Notes: generated from the sequence alone by a model not told the origin. DNA of 14,109 bases from Spirochaeta sp. (GCA_027859055.1 JAQIBO010000091.1:1-14109); one strand, 5' to 3'. Positions 1-8,381 are shown, numbered from the stretch's first letter. Numbers and translations: made by a program.

Positions 1-2
1 AC

Positions 3-1109
3 GAAGAATATCCCAACATTGAAGTGGTCTTTCAGCCGCTCCCCCCGGCGGAGTACAACTCGGCCTTGAACGCAAAACTCGAGGGTGGCAGCGCCGGTGA
101 CCTTATCACCGCACGCCCCTTTGACGCGTCACTATCGCTGTATGAGCAGGGCTATCTCGCCGACCTGAGCGATCTGCCCGGTATGGACAACTTCTCCGAC
201 GTTGCCAAGAGTGCATGGCAAACCGATGACGGTTCGGTGACGTTCGCCGTTCCGATGGCCTCGGTTATCCACGGGTTCATCTACAACGCCGAGATATTTG
301 AAGAACTGGACCTGGAAGAGCCGGAAACGGTTGAAGAGTTCTTTGAGGTGCTTGAGGCGATCGAGCAGGACGGCACATACGTTCCCCTGGCGATCGGTAC
401 CTCCGACCTCTGGGAAGCCGCGACGATGGGTTTCCAGAATATCGGTCCCAATTACTGGAACGGTGAAGAGGGGCGACGCGCTCTGATCGCCGGAGAAGAA
501 AAGCTGACCGACGACCAGTACGTCGCGGTGTGGGAACAGCTCGCCGGCTGGTCCGACTACATGGGCCAGGGTTACGAGGCGCAAAGCTATCCGGACTCGC
601 AGAACCTGTTCACCCTCGGCCGCGCGGCGATCTTTCCCGCCGGTTCCTGGGAAATTTCTCTGTTCAACCAGCAGGCGGATTTTGAGATGGGCGCCTTTCC
701 CCCGCCGCTTCCGGCCGGCCAGGATACGCTGTACATCTCCGATCACACCGACATTGCGATGGGGATGAACCCGGCAACGGACAACCCCGAAGCGGCGCGT
801 GCGTTCCTTGAGTGGATGACTACTCAGGAGTTTGCCGAGCTCTACAGCAATGAGCTTCCCGGCTTTTTCTCCCTGTCGGATCACGCTATCTCCCTGGACG
901 ATCCCCTTGCCCAGGAGGTAATCGACTGGCGGCAGGACGCGGAGAGCACGATTCGTAACTCCTACCAGATCCTGTCGCGGGGTGAGCCCAACCTGGAAAA
1001 CCAGTTATGGAATCTGTCCGCTCAGGTTATGAACGGCGATATCACGCCGGAAGAAGCCGCTCAGCAGGCCCAGGCCGGGCTTGAGCAGTGGTACGGACCG
1101 CAGCAGTAA
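3..1109 (+). CDS. Family 1 extracellular sugar-binding protein of an ABC transporter (5' end missing)
   Basis: This is the substrate-binding component of a carbohydrate ABC importer, acting in the periplasm or as an anchored lipoprotein. The frame is open from base 3, and the first visible residues, EEYPNIEVVFQPLPPAEYNS, are the usual early segment of this family (a 'Y/NPxIxV' strand followed by ALNAKLEGGSAGDLI). About the first 60-70 residues, including the signal peptide, lie outside the window; 368 residues remain. A GTG at 24 is internal, not a start. Later family hallmarks include the AAIFPAGSWEIS segment and the NPEAARAFLEWMTTQEFAELYSN helix near the C-terminus. It is followed by two permease genes, which fixes its role. 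The substrate is unknown; neighbouring Gfo/Idh/MocA genes suggest a sugar, polyol or sugar acid. Family assignment is firm, specificity is not. Confidence 0.93.
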   Translation, partial: EEYPNIEVVFQPLPPAEYNSALNAKLEGGSAGDLITARPFDASLSLYEQGYLADLSDLPGMDNFSDVAKSAWQTDDGSVTFAVPMASVIHGFIYNAEIFEELDLEEPETVEEFFEVLEAIEQDGTYVPLAIGTSDLWEAATMGFQNIGPNYWNGEEGRRALIAGEEKLTDDQYVAVWEQLAGWSDYMGQGYEAQSYPDSQNLFTLGRAAIFPAGSWEISLFNQQADFEMGAFPPPLPAGQDTLYISDHTDIAMGMNPATDNPEAARAFLEWMTTQEFAELYSNELPGFFSLSDHAISLDDPLAQEVIDWRQDAESTIRNSYQILSRGEPNLENQLWNLSAQVMNGDITPEEAAQQAQAGLEQWYGPQQ

Positions 1110-1133
1110 AAACGAACACGGTCGCGTAAGCTC

Positions 1134-1171
1134 CCGCCACCCGGCCGCGAGGTTGCGGTTGCAAGTGGCGG
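1134..1171 (+). other. Intercistronic hairpin downstream of the binding-protein gene
   Basis: CCGCCAC (1134-1140) is exactly complementary to GTGGCGG (1165-1171). A second short stem, CCGC (1145-1148) with GCGG (1155-1158), can form inside it. It lies 25 bases after the stop codon of the binding-protein gene and has no T run after it, so it is not a typical terminator. Such structures often block 3' exonucleases and stabilise the upstream message. That role is inferred, not shown. Confidence 0.5.
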
Positions 1172-1214
1172 TCTCGCCCGGCGCGCGGCGATCGGTTCAA
1201 TCACGCTTTTTCAC

Positions 1215-1255
1215 GCCGGCCAACCCGCCTCTGGTGGGACGGCCGGCACGTTTTT
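1215..1255 (+). terminator. Terminator-like hairpin (attenuator) between binding protein and first permease
   Basis: GCCGGCC (1215-1221) pairs with GGCCGGC (1241-1247). Inside it CCCGCC (1224-1229) pairs with GGTGGG (1233-1238) including one G-U pair, closing on a 3-base loop. After three bases comes TTTTT (1251-1255). This is the shape of an intrinsic terminator, but the permease ribosome-binding site (AAGGGG, 1256-1261) begins directly behind the T run. It therefore most likely terminates only part of the transcripts, giving more binding protein than permease. The three-base gap before a short T run suggests leaky termination. Confidence 0.6.
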
Positions 1256-1270
1256 AAGGGGTGCACACAC

Positions 1271-2194
1271 GTGACAGTTTCCGGAACACGGTTTCGCAGC
1301 TACATCGTCGTTTTCCTGTTACCCGCGACGGTGATCTATACGCTGTTTTTGATCTATCCCCTGATAGGTTCCCTGGGCCTGAGTTTTTTTGGCGGCGGCC
1401 AGGATGGCGTCACCGGGTTTGTCGGCTTCGCCAACTTCCAAAAACTCCTCACCAACCAGAACTGGGCGCCCGGGTTCTGGAACGCCTTTGGTAACAACAT
1501 CTATTTCTTCGTTATCCACACTTTGGTGCAGAACCCGATCGGGTTACTCGTCGCATCGCTTTTGACCGCCGGACGCCTGCGTGGTAAGGCGACGTATCGT
1601 ACCGCGCTGTTTATGCCGACGATGCTCTCCATCGTGATCGTCGGGTTTATCTGGCAACTGATTCTCTCGCCAATCTGGGGTATGGCCGAAGGCTTTCTCG
1701 GGCTCTTCGGGTTGCAGGAACTGTTTCAGCCATGGCTGGGTCTGGAGCGAAGCGCTCTGACCACCCTGTCACTAATTTCAGTCTGGCAGTTTTACGGTAT
1801 TCCGATGATGCTGTTTTACACCGCCCTCATCGGTATACCGGAAGAACTGGTTGAATCCGCCTACGTCGACGGCGCCGGCAGCTGGAAGATTTTCTGGCGG
1901 ATTAAGTTTCCCCTGATTCTGCCGGTACTTGGCATCGTCACGGTTCTTACCTTTGTCGGAAATTTCAACGCCTTCGACCTGATCTACACCACTCAGGGAA
2001 CCCTTGCCGGTCCCAACTATTCGACGGATATTCTGGGCACGGTTTTCTTCCGGGCGTTCTTTGGAAACCAACTCCGACTGGGCAACCCGACGATGGGCGC
2101 AACGGTGGCGACGATGATGTTTCTTATCATCCTTGTCGGTGTGTTGATCTATATGCTGACCTGGCGCCGCCGGGTCCAGACCTACGAAATGTGA
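1271..2194 (+). CDS. Sugar ABC transporter permease, MalF/UgpA type
   Basis: This is one of two inner-membrane subunits of the carbohydrate importer (307 residues). The GTG start is chosen because AAGGGG (1256-1261) sits nine bases upstream and the first hydrophobic segment follows at once (residues 11-40). Other membrane segments lie near 77-100, 112-134, 165-190, 213-235 and 280-297. The EAA cytoplasmic loop that docks on the ATPase is clear at residues 195-218, with key residues D200, G201, A202 and P214/P218 (family pattern EAA-3-DGA-n-F-n-LP). It follows the binding protein after a hairpin-rich gap and is ten bases from the second permease. Length and motifs are normal for a MalF/UgpA-type protein without the large periplasmic insertion of E. 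coli MalF. Confidence 0.94.
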   Translation: MTVSGTRFRSYIVVFLLPATVIYTLFLIYPLIGSLGLSFFGGGQDGVTGFVGFANFQKLLTNQNWAPGFWNAFGNNIYFFVIHTLVQNPIGLLVASLLTAGRLRGKATYRTALFMPTMLSIVIVGFIWQLILSPIWGMAEGFLGLFGLQELFQPWLGLERSALTTLSLISVWQFYGIPMMLFYTALIGIPEELVESAYVDGAGSWKIFWRIKFPLILPVLGIVTVLTFVGNFNAFDLIYTTQGTLAGPNYSTDILGTVFFRAFFGNQLRLGNPTMGATVATMMFLIILVGVLIYMLTWRRRVQTYEM

Positions 2195-2204
2195 GGAGTC
2201 CGGT

Positions 2205-3059
2205 ATGAAACGCATGGTCGGCGCTACACGCCATCCGGTTCGTCCGGGACGGGTTTTCACCCACATCACGCTGCTCTTTTTCGTTGCCCTCGCCTTGTTT
2301 CCCGTGCTTCTGACGTTCATGAACGCGTTCAAGTCGCGCCGCGCGATCTTTGATACGCCTGCGGCGTTTCCCAATCCGGAAACGTTCAGCCTGAAAGGGT
2401 TTGAAACGGTGTTTGCGCGCTCCAATTTCCCGTCGTATTACATGAACAGCATTATCGTCGTCGTCGTGGCGATCGGATTTGTCCTGTTTTTCGGTGCGAT
2501 GGCGGCGTGGGCGCTTTCGGAATACCCCTTCCGCGGAAACAAACAGATGGCACTGTATCTGGCAATCGGCATCATGATTCCAATCCGCATCGGTACGGTC
2601 AGTATCCTGCGACTCATGGTCTCACTGGATCTGGTGAACACGTTGTGGTCGCTTATTCTTGTGTATTCCGCCCAGGGGTTGGCGCTGACGATTTTCATTT
2701 TATCGCAATTTATGGCCCAGGTACCGCGGGACCTCAAGGACGCCGCCCGCGTGGACGGCGCCAGTGAGTACCGCATCTTTGCAATCGTCCTGCCGATGGT
2801 GCGCCCCGCCCTGGCAACGGTTGCGGTCTTCACGATGATCCCGATCTGGAACGATCTCTGGTTTCCGTTGATCCTCGCGCCCAGCGATCGGACAAAAACG
2901 GTAATTCTCGGAGCGCAGGAGTTTCTTGGTCAGTTCGTCTCGGACTGGAACGCGGTGCTGGCGTCGCTGTCTCTGGCGATCATCCCGGCGCTGCTCTTGT
3001 ATGTTCTGTTTTCCCGGCAACTGATCTCGGGCCTGACACAGGGATCGGTCAAGCAATAA
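2205..3059 (+). CDS. Sugar ABC transporter permease, MalG/UgpE type
   Basis: This is the second membrane subunit of the importer (284 residues). The ATG at 2205 follows a GAGGAG ribosome-binding site that overlaps the stop codon of the first permease, so the two are co-translated in fixed ratio. Membrane segments lie near residues 20-40, 81-105, 116-137, 145-168, 196-222 and 250-270. The EAA loop spans 176-203 (DLKDAARVDGASEYRIF, then LPMVRP), with D184, G185 and A186 in place. The C-terminus, RQLISGLTQGSVKQ, is the typical MalG-type ending ('GxxxGAVK'). No ATPase gene follows. The importer therefore needs an ATPase encoded elsewhere, as is common for this family, where one MsmK/UgpC protein serves several transporters. 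Confidence 0.95.
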   Translation: MKRMVGATRHPVRPGRVFTHITLLFFVALALFPVLLTFMNAFKSRRAIFDTPAAFPNPETFSLKGFETVFARSNFPSYYMNSIIVVVVAIGFVLFFGAMAAWALSEYPFRGNKQMALYLAIGIMIPIRIGTVSILRLMVSLDLVNTLWSLILVYSAQGLALTIFILSQFMAQVPRDLKDAARVDGASEYRIFAIVLPMVRPALATVAVFTMIPIWNDLWFPLILAPSDRTKTVILGAQEFLGQFVSDWNAVLASLSLAIIPALLLYVLFSRQLISGLTQGSVKQ

Positions 3060-3071
3060 GGAGTGATTCCC

Positions 3072-4088
3072 ATGAAGATCGGAATAATCGGTGCGGGCTT
3101 TATGGCACGCACCCATTACACCGGATGGATGGCGATCGGCGAAACGGTCACCGGCGTGTACAGCCCGGAGACGGAGTCCGCCGAGGAGTTTGCCCGGGAT
3201 ACCGGGGTGACGATGCGTACGAGCGCTGCAGAGCTGATCGCCGAAAGCGATGTTGTTGACGTCTGCTCCCCGACGTTTACCCACCGGGAGTACGTAACCG
3301 CCGCCGCGGATGCGGGAAAACCGATCTTCTGTGAAAAACCGCTGGCGCGGACCCGTGATGACGCGCAGGAGATGCTCTCCGCCGCCGCCCGTGCCGGCGT
3401 CCCGCTTGGAGTCGGCCAGGTTCTCCGGTACTTTTCCGAATACGCCGGTGCCGCCGAAACCGCACGTTCCGGCGAGTTGGGCGATCTTGCGGTACTGCGC
3501 TTCAGCCGCTGCTCCTTCGCCCCGGCCAATCCGTGGTACCGGGACGACGACAAATCCGGCGGCGTAATTCTCGATCTTATGATCCACGATCTGGACTTTG
3601 CGCAGTACGTCGCCGGTCCCGTCACGCGGGTCTTCGCCGCGGTGGATACCGCCGGCCGCACTCCCGGTACTCCGGGCCCGGCGCCCCACGCATATGTGAT
3701 TCTCACCCACGCCTCCGGGGCGATCAGCCACGTTGAGGGCTCGTGGCGCATGCCGAAGCCGGAGTTCTCCACGTCGTTCGAGATCGCCGGATCCCGGGGG
3801 CTGCTTACCTACAGTTCCGCCGACGCCACGGCGCTCACGCCGCATCTCGGACCGGCTCCGGGAGCCGCCGCCGACGGTTCCTCAACACCGGCTGTCGCCG
3901 TTGCGGCAAGCCCCGTTGCGGACGACCCGTACACGGCGGAACTGCGCGCGTTTCGCGACGCCGTCGTCGCGGGAACCCCACCGCCGGTTGGCGGTGAAGA
4001 GGGACTTGGTGCGTTGCGCCTCGCTCTCGCAGCGATAGAATCCGACCGCACCGGTATGCCCGTGGAAATCGAGGAGGTGTCCCGATGA
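3072..4088 (+). CDS. Gfo/Idh/MocA family NAD(P)-dependent oxidoreductase (first copy)
   Basis: This is a cytoplasmic sugar or polyol dehydrogenase-type enzyme (338 residues). I place the start at the ATG at 3072, not the in-frame GTG at 3063, because that GTG lies inside the ribosome-binding site AAGGAG (3058-3063), which is eight bases from the ATG. The N-terminal Rossmann fold shows GAGFMA at 7-12, and the family motif EKP is at 88-90. The catalytic helix GGVILDLMIHDLD is at 163-175, with D168, H172 and D173. An Ala/Pro-rich stretch at about 255-283 looks like a loop insertion. The gene sits 12 bases after the permease and overlaps the next oxidoreductase by four bases, so it very probably acts on the imported substrate. 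The exact reaction (inositol, hexose, aldose or sugar acid) cannot be told from motifs alone. Confidence 0.92.
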   Translation: MKIGIIGAGFMARTHYTGWMAIGETVTGVYSPETESAEEFARDTGVTMRTSAAELIAESDVVDVCSPTFTHREYVTAAADAGKPIFCEKPLARTRDDAQEMLSAAARAGVPLGVGQVLRYFSEYAGAAETARSGELGDLAVLRFSRCSFAPANPWYRDDDKSGGVILDLMIHDLDFAQYVAGPVTRVFAAVDTAGRTPGTPGPAPHAYVILTHASGAISHVEGSWRMPKPEFSTSFEIAGSRGLLTYSSADATALTPHLGPAPGAAADGSSTPAVAVAASPVADDPYTAELRAFRDAVVAGTPPPVGGEEGLGALRLALAAIESDRTGMPVEIEEVSR

Positions 4089-5083
4089 AAGTCGGAATCG
4101 TCAGCTTTGCCCATCTCCACGCGGAAGCGTATATCGGAAACCTGCGGAACAATCCCGCCGTCGAGTACGTCGGATTCTACGACCCCGATCCTGAGCGCCG
4201 CACGACGTACGGTACTGCGTTTGATTCGCCCAATTTCGCTGACTGGGACGCGTTTCTGGCAACCGGCGTGGAGGCGGCGATCGTCTGCTCGGAAAACAGC
4301 AACCACCGCGCCGACGTGGAGCGTCTTGCCGCCGCCGGCGTCCATGTGATGTGCGAAAAGCCGTTGGCACCCACTCCGACGGACGCGGGGGCGATAGTCG
4401 ACGCGTGCCGCACCGCCGGCGTCACCCTCATGACCGCCTTTCCGATGCGTTTCAGCATGCCCCTGCAGACGGCGAAAGATGCGCTGGACCGGGGTGATTA
4501 CGGGACGTGGACCTCGATGATCGGGCGGAACCAGGGGCAGTGTCCCACCCGGCACCGGGCGTGGTTCACCGACCCCGCCCTCGCCGGAGGTGGTGCAATG
4601 ACCGACCACACCGTTCATCTTGCCGACATTTACCGCTGGTTCACCGGTGTGGAAGTGGACAACGTGTACGCGGTGAGCAATCACATCACCTACCGTGACG
4701 AATCGGATGTCGAAACCGGCGGACTGGTTTCACTGACCTTCGCCGACGGCCGGCGAGCGTCGATCGATTGCAGCTGGAGCCGGCCGCTCAACTACCCCAC
4801 CTGGGGTGGCCTTGCCCTCCGACTGGTCACCGACCGCGGCGCCGTCGACGTCGACGCGTTTCGACAGACCCGCACGGTCTACGGACCGCCGGAACAGCAC
4901 ACCCGCTGGGACTACTGGGGTAGCGATGCAAATCAGCGCATGGTTGACGAGTTTGTCGCGGCGGTTCGGGACCACCGCGCACCGGCGGTGACTGGAATCG
5001 ACGGATTGCGCACGGTCGAAATCGTTGACGCCGCGTATCGCTCCGTTGCATCGGGCAAGCCGGAGCCGGTCGCGCGCCGGTAG
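4085..5083 (+). CDS. Gfo/Idh/MocA family oxidoreductase (second, divergent copy)
   Basis: This is a second oxidoreductase of the same superfamily (332 residues). Its ATG overlaps the stop of the preceding gene (ATGA), with GAGGAGG a few bases upstream, so translation is coupled. It keeps the EKP motif (91-93) and a catalytic helix GGGAMTDHTVHLADI at 168-182, with D174, H178 and D181. The usual N-terminal dinucleotide motif GxGxxG/A is replaced by GIVSFAHLHAEAY (4-16), so the phosphate loop differs from its neighbour. This places it in a separate subfamily, probably with a different substrate or step, in line with two successive conversions in one pathway. It ends 14 bases before the end of the convergent gene. 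No obvious terminator lies in that gap. Confidence 0.9.
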   Translation: MKVGIVSFAHLHAEAYIGNLRNNPAVEYVGFYDPDPERRTTYGTAFDSPNFADWDAFLATGVEAAIVCSENSNHRADVERLAAAGVHVMCEKPLAPTPTDAGAIVDACRTAGVTLMTAFPMRFSMPLQTAKDALDRGDYGTWTSMIGRNQGQCPTRHRAWFTDPALAGGGAMTDHTVHLADIYRWFTGVEVDNVYAVSNHITYRDESDVETGGLVSLTFADGRRASIDCSWSRPLNYPTWGGLALRLVTDRGAVDVDAFRQTRTVYGPPEQHTRWDYWGSDANQRMVDEFVAAVRDHRAPAVTGIDGLRTVEIVDAAYRSVASGKPEPVARR

Positions 5084-5097
5084 CCGGCAGCCGTTCT

Positions 5098-7764
5098 TCA
5101 GCTCGGGCGCGACGGCTGCGCCGCCCCGGCTATGTGCCCGAGAATCTCGGCTATCAGCGGCTCGTCGACCCGGGAGAGCGCATCACGCCACCGCGTAACG
5201 GCAGCGCCGATGGTGCCGGGAGATCGCTTCAGCACCGATCGCAGTCGGCTCCGCTTTTCCGCAACGGTCATCGTTTCGAAATAGGTAAGCAGGTACGTCC
5301 TGGCCTCATCGCGGATCTTCGCTTCAATGAACTCCAGGGTGTTGTGTTGCACCGCCGTAGCGCGCTCGGTCAGCTCTCGGACCACCGTATATGCCAGCAC
5401 ACGGTCATCCTCCTTGGATAGATTAAGCGCCTGAAACAGCAGCACCAGAACGGACAGACGATCGATATATTCCCGCGCCGTCTTCACAACCAACGGTCGC
5501 GCCGCCGCCGGCACCTCCTCCGCGGCAAAACGGAGGCGACACCAGTCGGGAAACAGGTCTGTCAGCGCGGCTGTGGTGTGCCGGATTCGTTTCGCCAGTG
5601 CCGGTGGAATCGGACTCGGATCGGCCATCACATTCATAGCGACATCCAGCATCGTCTCTCCCCGGGCAAGGAACACCGTTGGTATCTCCTCAGCCTCGTC
5701 CCCCGTCGGCAGCAACTTCATCAACAGGTCGACGCCCTCCTCGCGCACCAACACCGGATCCTGAAACGCGTGCAGCAGCTCCTGTCGGGTGTCAATCGAC
5801 GTCTCCGCCCATCCCTGGCGGTGTTCAACCAGGAATTCCGCCGGAAGCGCGGCGATTGCGGCGATCGCGCCGGCACGACGATCCGGGTCCGTCAACAGTT
5901 TCAGGAGCTGTTCAAAATTACCGTCCCGCGGATAGACGCTGAGGGACTCCAGAAATATCTCCTGTTGCACCGGCGAGAGCTCGTCCCATTCGATATTCGT
6001 CACCTTGACACCGGTTTCAGACTCAACGTGGAGAACCGTCTCCAGAATGTCGGCAAACGGTTCCGCCGTCTGCTCTTCGATCGCGCCGTTCAACTCCTCA
6101 CCCATCGCTTCAATCGCACGGGCAAATTCGTCGGCGTGCCCACGCTGGTGCAGTGCTTTCAACTCGGCGCGGCGTGCCGCGCGTCGAACCTGCGGGTCCG
6201 GTGAGTCTATGGCAGCAGCGATCCGTTCGCGGTACTCGTCAAACGCCACGCGGGCAACCGTTTCCACCCACAACGCCTCCATCTCCCCGGAACGATCGGC
6301 GTCACCGGAAAAAAACGGTTCGATTCGGCGGAGATCCTCCACGGTAACAGCGCCCCGTGCCAGACGGCCACGCACAAACACCTGAACCGATGAACTCTGC
6401 TCCGCCAGCTCCGCCCGTAAGCGCGCAAGCAACTCGTCATCCCGAACGAAATTGGTGGCGTTCTCCTCTATGCGGGCCAGATTGAGCTTTCGGTCGGCGA
6501 CAATGCTCTCCGAAAGCAGCGAGGTATACCGGCGGTTGAGCACCGCTCCAAACGCGACCCGAACCACCATGAGTACACCGATCGGGTAGACAAACCACAG
6601 CGGTTGAACCCACGGCGCGACACTCGCCACAAACGCGGTGGCGATCAGAATACCCGCCGCCGCGGCAACCATGTTGTTCAGGACCATGACCCGACCGCGA
6701 TAGCGGCCGGGGAGAAACGCAAATGCCGCCATCGCCGCCGGCGACATAAGGGCCACCTCGATCTGCCGGGTGAAGTCGGCGACACCGACCATGCTGACCG
6801 CGAACGCCAGCACGCCGAGGACCAGGAATACGCTTTGCTGAATTACCGACGAACGCGTGCCACCGCCGACTGCGGACTGACTCATCACTTTGGTCAACAC
6901 CACTGCCTGCAAAATCGTCACCGCTGCGCGCTGGTACCCCATAACACCCGCCGCTTCCGACGCGCCGCTCGTTCGGGCGGTCACCACCGCGTTATAGGTA
7001 AACAGGATCAACCCGCTCAACACCCCGAACAGCACGGTGTTCCACCCGACCGCCCGGAGAAACGCGTTGCCCCGAAACACAGCCGCACCCTCCCTGAGCT
7101 CCGCCAGAATCGACCGGTCGCGATAGCGGGGAGAATCAAGGATGAAAAATGTCCGGCGGACGCCGTGAAACCAGCCGGCGGCGACAAGCGTTCCTCCGCC
7201 GATCACCAGAAGCGCCACCGCCGCGGGAATCGCGCGAACCAGCCCCGCCGCAACCAGAGACCCCACGGAATACCCCACCGCACCGGCCATCGCAAGAAGC
7301 GGAAAGAGCCGTTTACCCTGTCGGGCGTTGAAATAGAACGGTGTCAGATCCCAGAACACCATCAACAGGACGATGCCCACCGTGAAGCGCCAGACAAACA
7401 GCGCATTCAGTACTATCCGCGGTGTGTCACCACCAGCGGCAAGAAAGAGCAGACCGCTTCCCCCGAGACATATCAGGGCGGAGATCGCCAGCGCGCGGAT
7501 CAGGACACGCCGTTTGTCCGATCGGTCAGTGATCCCCGCGTACACCAGCCCGATTCCCGCAAGAACCGTTGCGGAGATCGCGTACAGCGCGTACGCACCG
7601 CCTTCCGTCCGTCCCACCGTCAGCGCATCCACCACGGTACTGGTCATGCCGATCACCAACGATATCAATGCGTGAAGGACAACAAACGCAAACAGCCTCG
7701 CTCCCTCGCCGCGGTAGACCTTGAGCGTGCGCGTTACCGCCAGGCGAATCGCAGCCCGATTCAT
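5098..7764 (-). CDS. NTT (ATP/ADP translocase)-like / MFS-like membrane protein with HEAT-like C-terminal half
   Basis: This is an 888-residue inner-membrane protein. Residues about 22-410 hold roughly 11-12 hydrophobic segments. The segment at 136-172, with the run FNARQGKRLFPLLAMAGAVG, resembles the conserved 'F..RQAKRLFPLIGAGGSLG' region of nucleotide-transporter (NTT) and NTT-like proteins of free-living bacteria. RYRGRVMVLNN (354-364) also matches a conserved loop of that group. Residues about 420-880 are soluble and largely helical, with HEAT-like units such as SPDPQVRRAARRAEL (521-535), LTDPDRRAGAIAAIAAL (624-640) and FQDPVLVREEGVDLLMKLL (667-685). The ATG overlaps the stop of the cyclic-nucleotide-binding gene (ATGA), so the two are translationally coupled. 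The transported molecule, if any, is unknown; free-living NTT-like proteins need not carry ATP. The alternative is a general MFS protein with a regulatory tail. Confidence 0.72.
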   Translation of the reverse strand: MNRAAIRLAVTRTLKVYRGEGARLFAFVVLHALISLVIGMTSTVVDALTVGRTEGGAYALYAISATVLAGIGLVYAGITDRSDKRRVLIRALAISALICLGGSGLLFLAAGGDTPRIVLNALFVWRFTVGIVLLMVFWDLTPFYFNARQGKRLFPLLAMAGAVGYSVGSLVAAGLVRAIPAAVALLVIGGGTLVAAGWFHGVRRTFFILDSPRYRDRSILAELREGAAVFRGNAFLRAVGWNTVLFGVLSGLILFTYNAVVTARTSGASEAAGVMGYQRAAVTILQAVVLTKVMSQSAVGGGTRSSVIQQSVFLVLGVLAFAVSMVGVADFTRQIEVALMSPAAMAAFAFLPGRYRGRVMVLNNMVAAAAGILIATAFVASVAPWVQPLWFVYPIGVLMVVRVAFGAVLNRRYTSLLSESIVADRKLNLARIEENATNFVRDDELLARLRAELAEQSSSVQVFVRGRLARGAVTVEDLRRIEPFFSGDADRSGEMEALWVETVARVAFDEYRERIAAAIDSPDPQVRRAARRAELKALHQRGHADEFARAIEAMGEELNGAIEEQTAEPFADILETVLHVESETGVKVTNIEWDELSPVQQEIFLESLSVYPRDGNFEQLLKLLTDPDRRAGAIAAIAALPAEFLVEHRQGWAETSIDTRQELLHAFQDPVLVREEGVDLLMKLLPTGDEAEEIPTVFLARGETMLDVAMNVMADPSPIPPALAKRIRHTTAALTDLFPDWCRLRFAAEEVPAAARPLVVKTAREYIDRLSVLVLLFQALNLSKEDDRVLAYTVVRELTERATAVQHNTLEFIEAKIRDEARTYLLTYFETMTVAEKRSRLRSVLKRSPGTIGAAVTRWRDALSRVDEPLIAEILGHIAGAAQPSRPS

Positions 7765-8270
7765 GTATCACCGTCCAGGGCGTGGCGGCTTTGTTCGTAG
7801 AGATCGGCAAACCCGGTAACCACTTTCGACAGCCGCGTCACTTTCCCGTTCATCTCCCGAATTCGCAACGAAAGCTGAGAAATAATACCAAGGGCGATCG
7901 CCGGATACTGGTGCATAATGTGAATGAAATCGCGCCGGGAGATCCGGGACAACATGCATTCCGACACGGTCCGCGCTCCCGCCGAACGCGGTTCGCCGTC
8001 CAGAAGTGCCATCTCGCCAAAGCACGTTCCTTCCCCCACTGTCGCCAGTGGTCGCGGGTCACCTTTCCCGGACTCGAAAAAGATCTCCACCTCGCCGGAA
8101 ATAACGATATAGGCGTAGTTTCCCGGGTCGCCCTGGCGAAACAGGTATTCTTCGTCGTTGTAGTGATCGGTTTCGGTAATGTGCGCGATCTTCTGCAGTT
8201 CCGGCACGGTCAGGTGTTCAAACATATCAACTTTCTGAAGAAACAGAATCTTTTCCAGAAGCTCGGACAC
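7761..8270 (-). CDS. Cyclic-nucleotide-binding domain protein (stand-alone)
   Basis: This is a small cytoplasmic sensor (169 residues), almost entirely one CRP/Fnr-type cyclic-nucleotide-binding domain. Although the frame opens at a TTG (8288), the GTG at 8270 is preferred because GGGAGG (8283-8278) lies seven bases before it. The phosphate-binding cassette reads FGEMALLDGEPRSAGA at 84-99. The Glu (86) and Arg (95) that contact the cyclic nucleotide are both present, so binding of cAMP or cGMP is likely. There is no helix-turn-helix domain after the sensor, only a helical tail (about 125-169), so it is not a transcription factor. It overlaps the following membrane-protein gene by four bases and probably gates or modulates that protein. 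Domain call firm, partner inferred from context. Confidence 0.9.
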   Translation of the reverse strand: MSELLEKILFLQKVDMFEHLTVPELQKIAHITETDHYNDEEYLFRQGDPGNYAYIVISGEVEIFFESGKGDPRPLATVGEGTCFGEMALLDGEPRSAGARTVSECMLSRISRRDFIHIMHQYPAIALGIISQLSLRIREMNGKVTRLSKVVTGFADLYEQSRHALDGDT

Positions 8271-8381
8271 CGGCGGACCTCCCGTCAATCGGATATTTAT
8301 TTCGTCACGCCGATATACCTGGTCTCGGCGCGGACCGTTCCATTGTAGTACCGCTTCGTCCGCGGCGCCACCGTAACATAT

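Noticed and set aside
3063..3071. GTG at 3063 as start of the first oxidoreductase
   Set aside because: It overlaps the ribosome-binding site AAGGAG. The ATG at 3072 has ideal spacing and begins the conserved Rossmann strand.
2700..3845. 381-codon open frame on the - strand across the second permease and first oxidoreductase
   Set aside because: It crosses two well-supported genes, has Gly/Arg-rich composition and no recognisable motif, so it is a shadow of the coding strand.
5084..5097. Bidirectional terminator between the two convergent genes
   Set aside because: Only 14 bases lie between the stops, and I found no convincing stem with a T run in or near them.
6604..7800. 398-codon open frame on the + strand opposite the NTT-like gene
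   Set aside because: It is antisense to a well-supported membrane protein. Its translation is rich in Arg, His, Pro and Gln with no domain, and the length is typical of antisense frames in GC-rich genes.
8271..8288. TTG at 8288 as start of the cyclic-nucleotide-binding protein
   Set aside because: The GGGAGG at 8283-8278 would be inside the gene. It is correctly spaced for the GTG at 8270.
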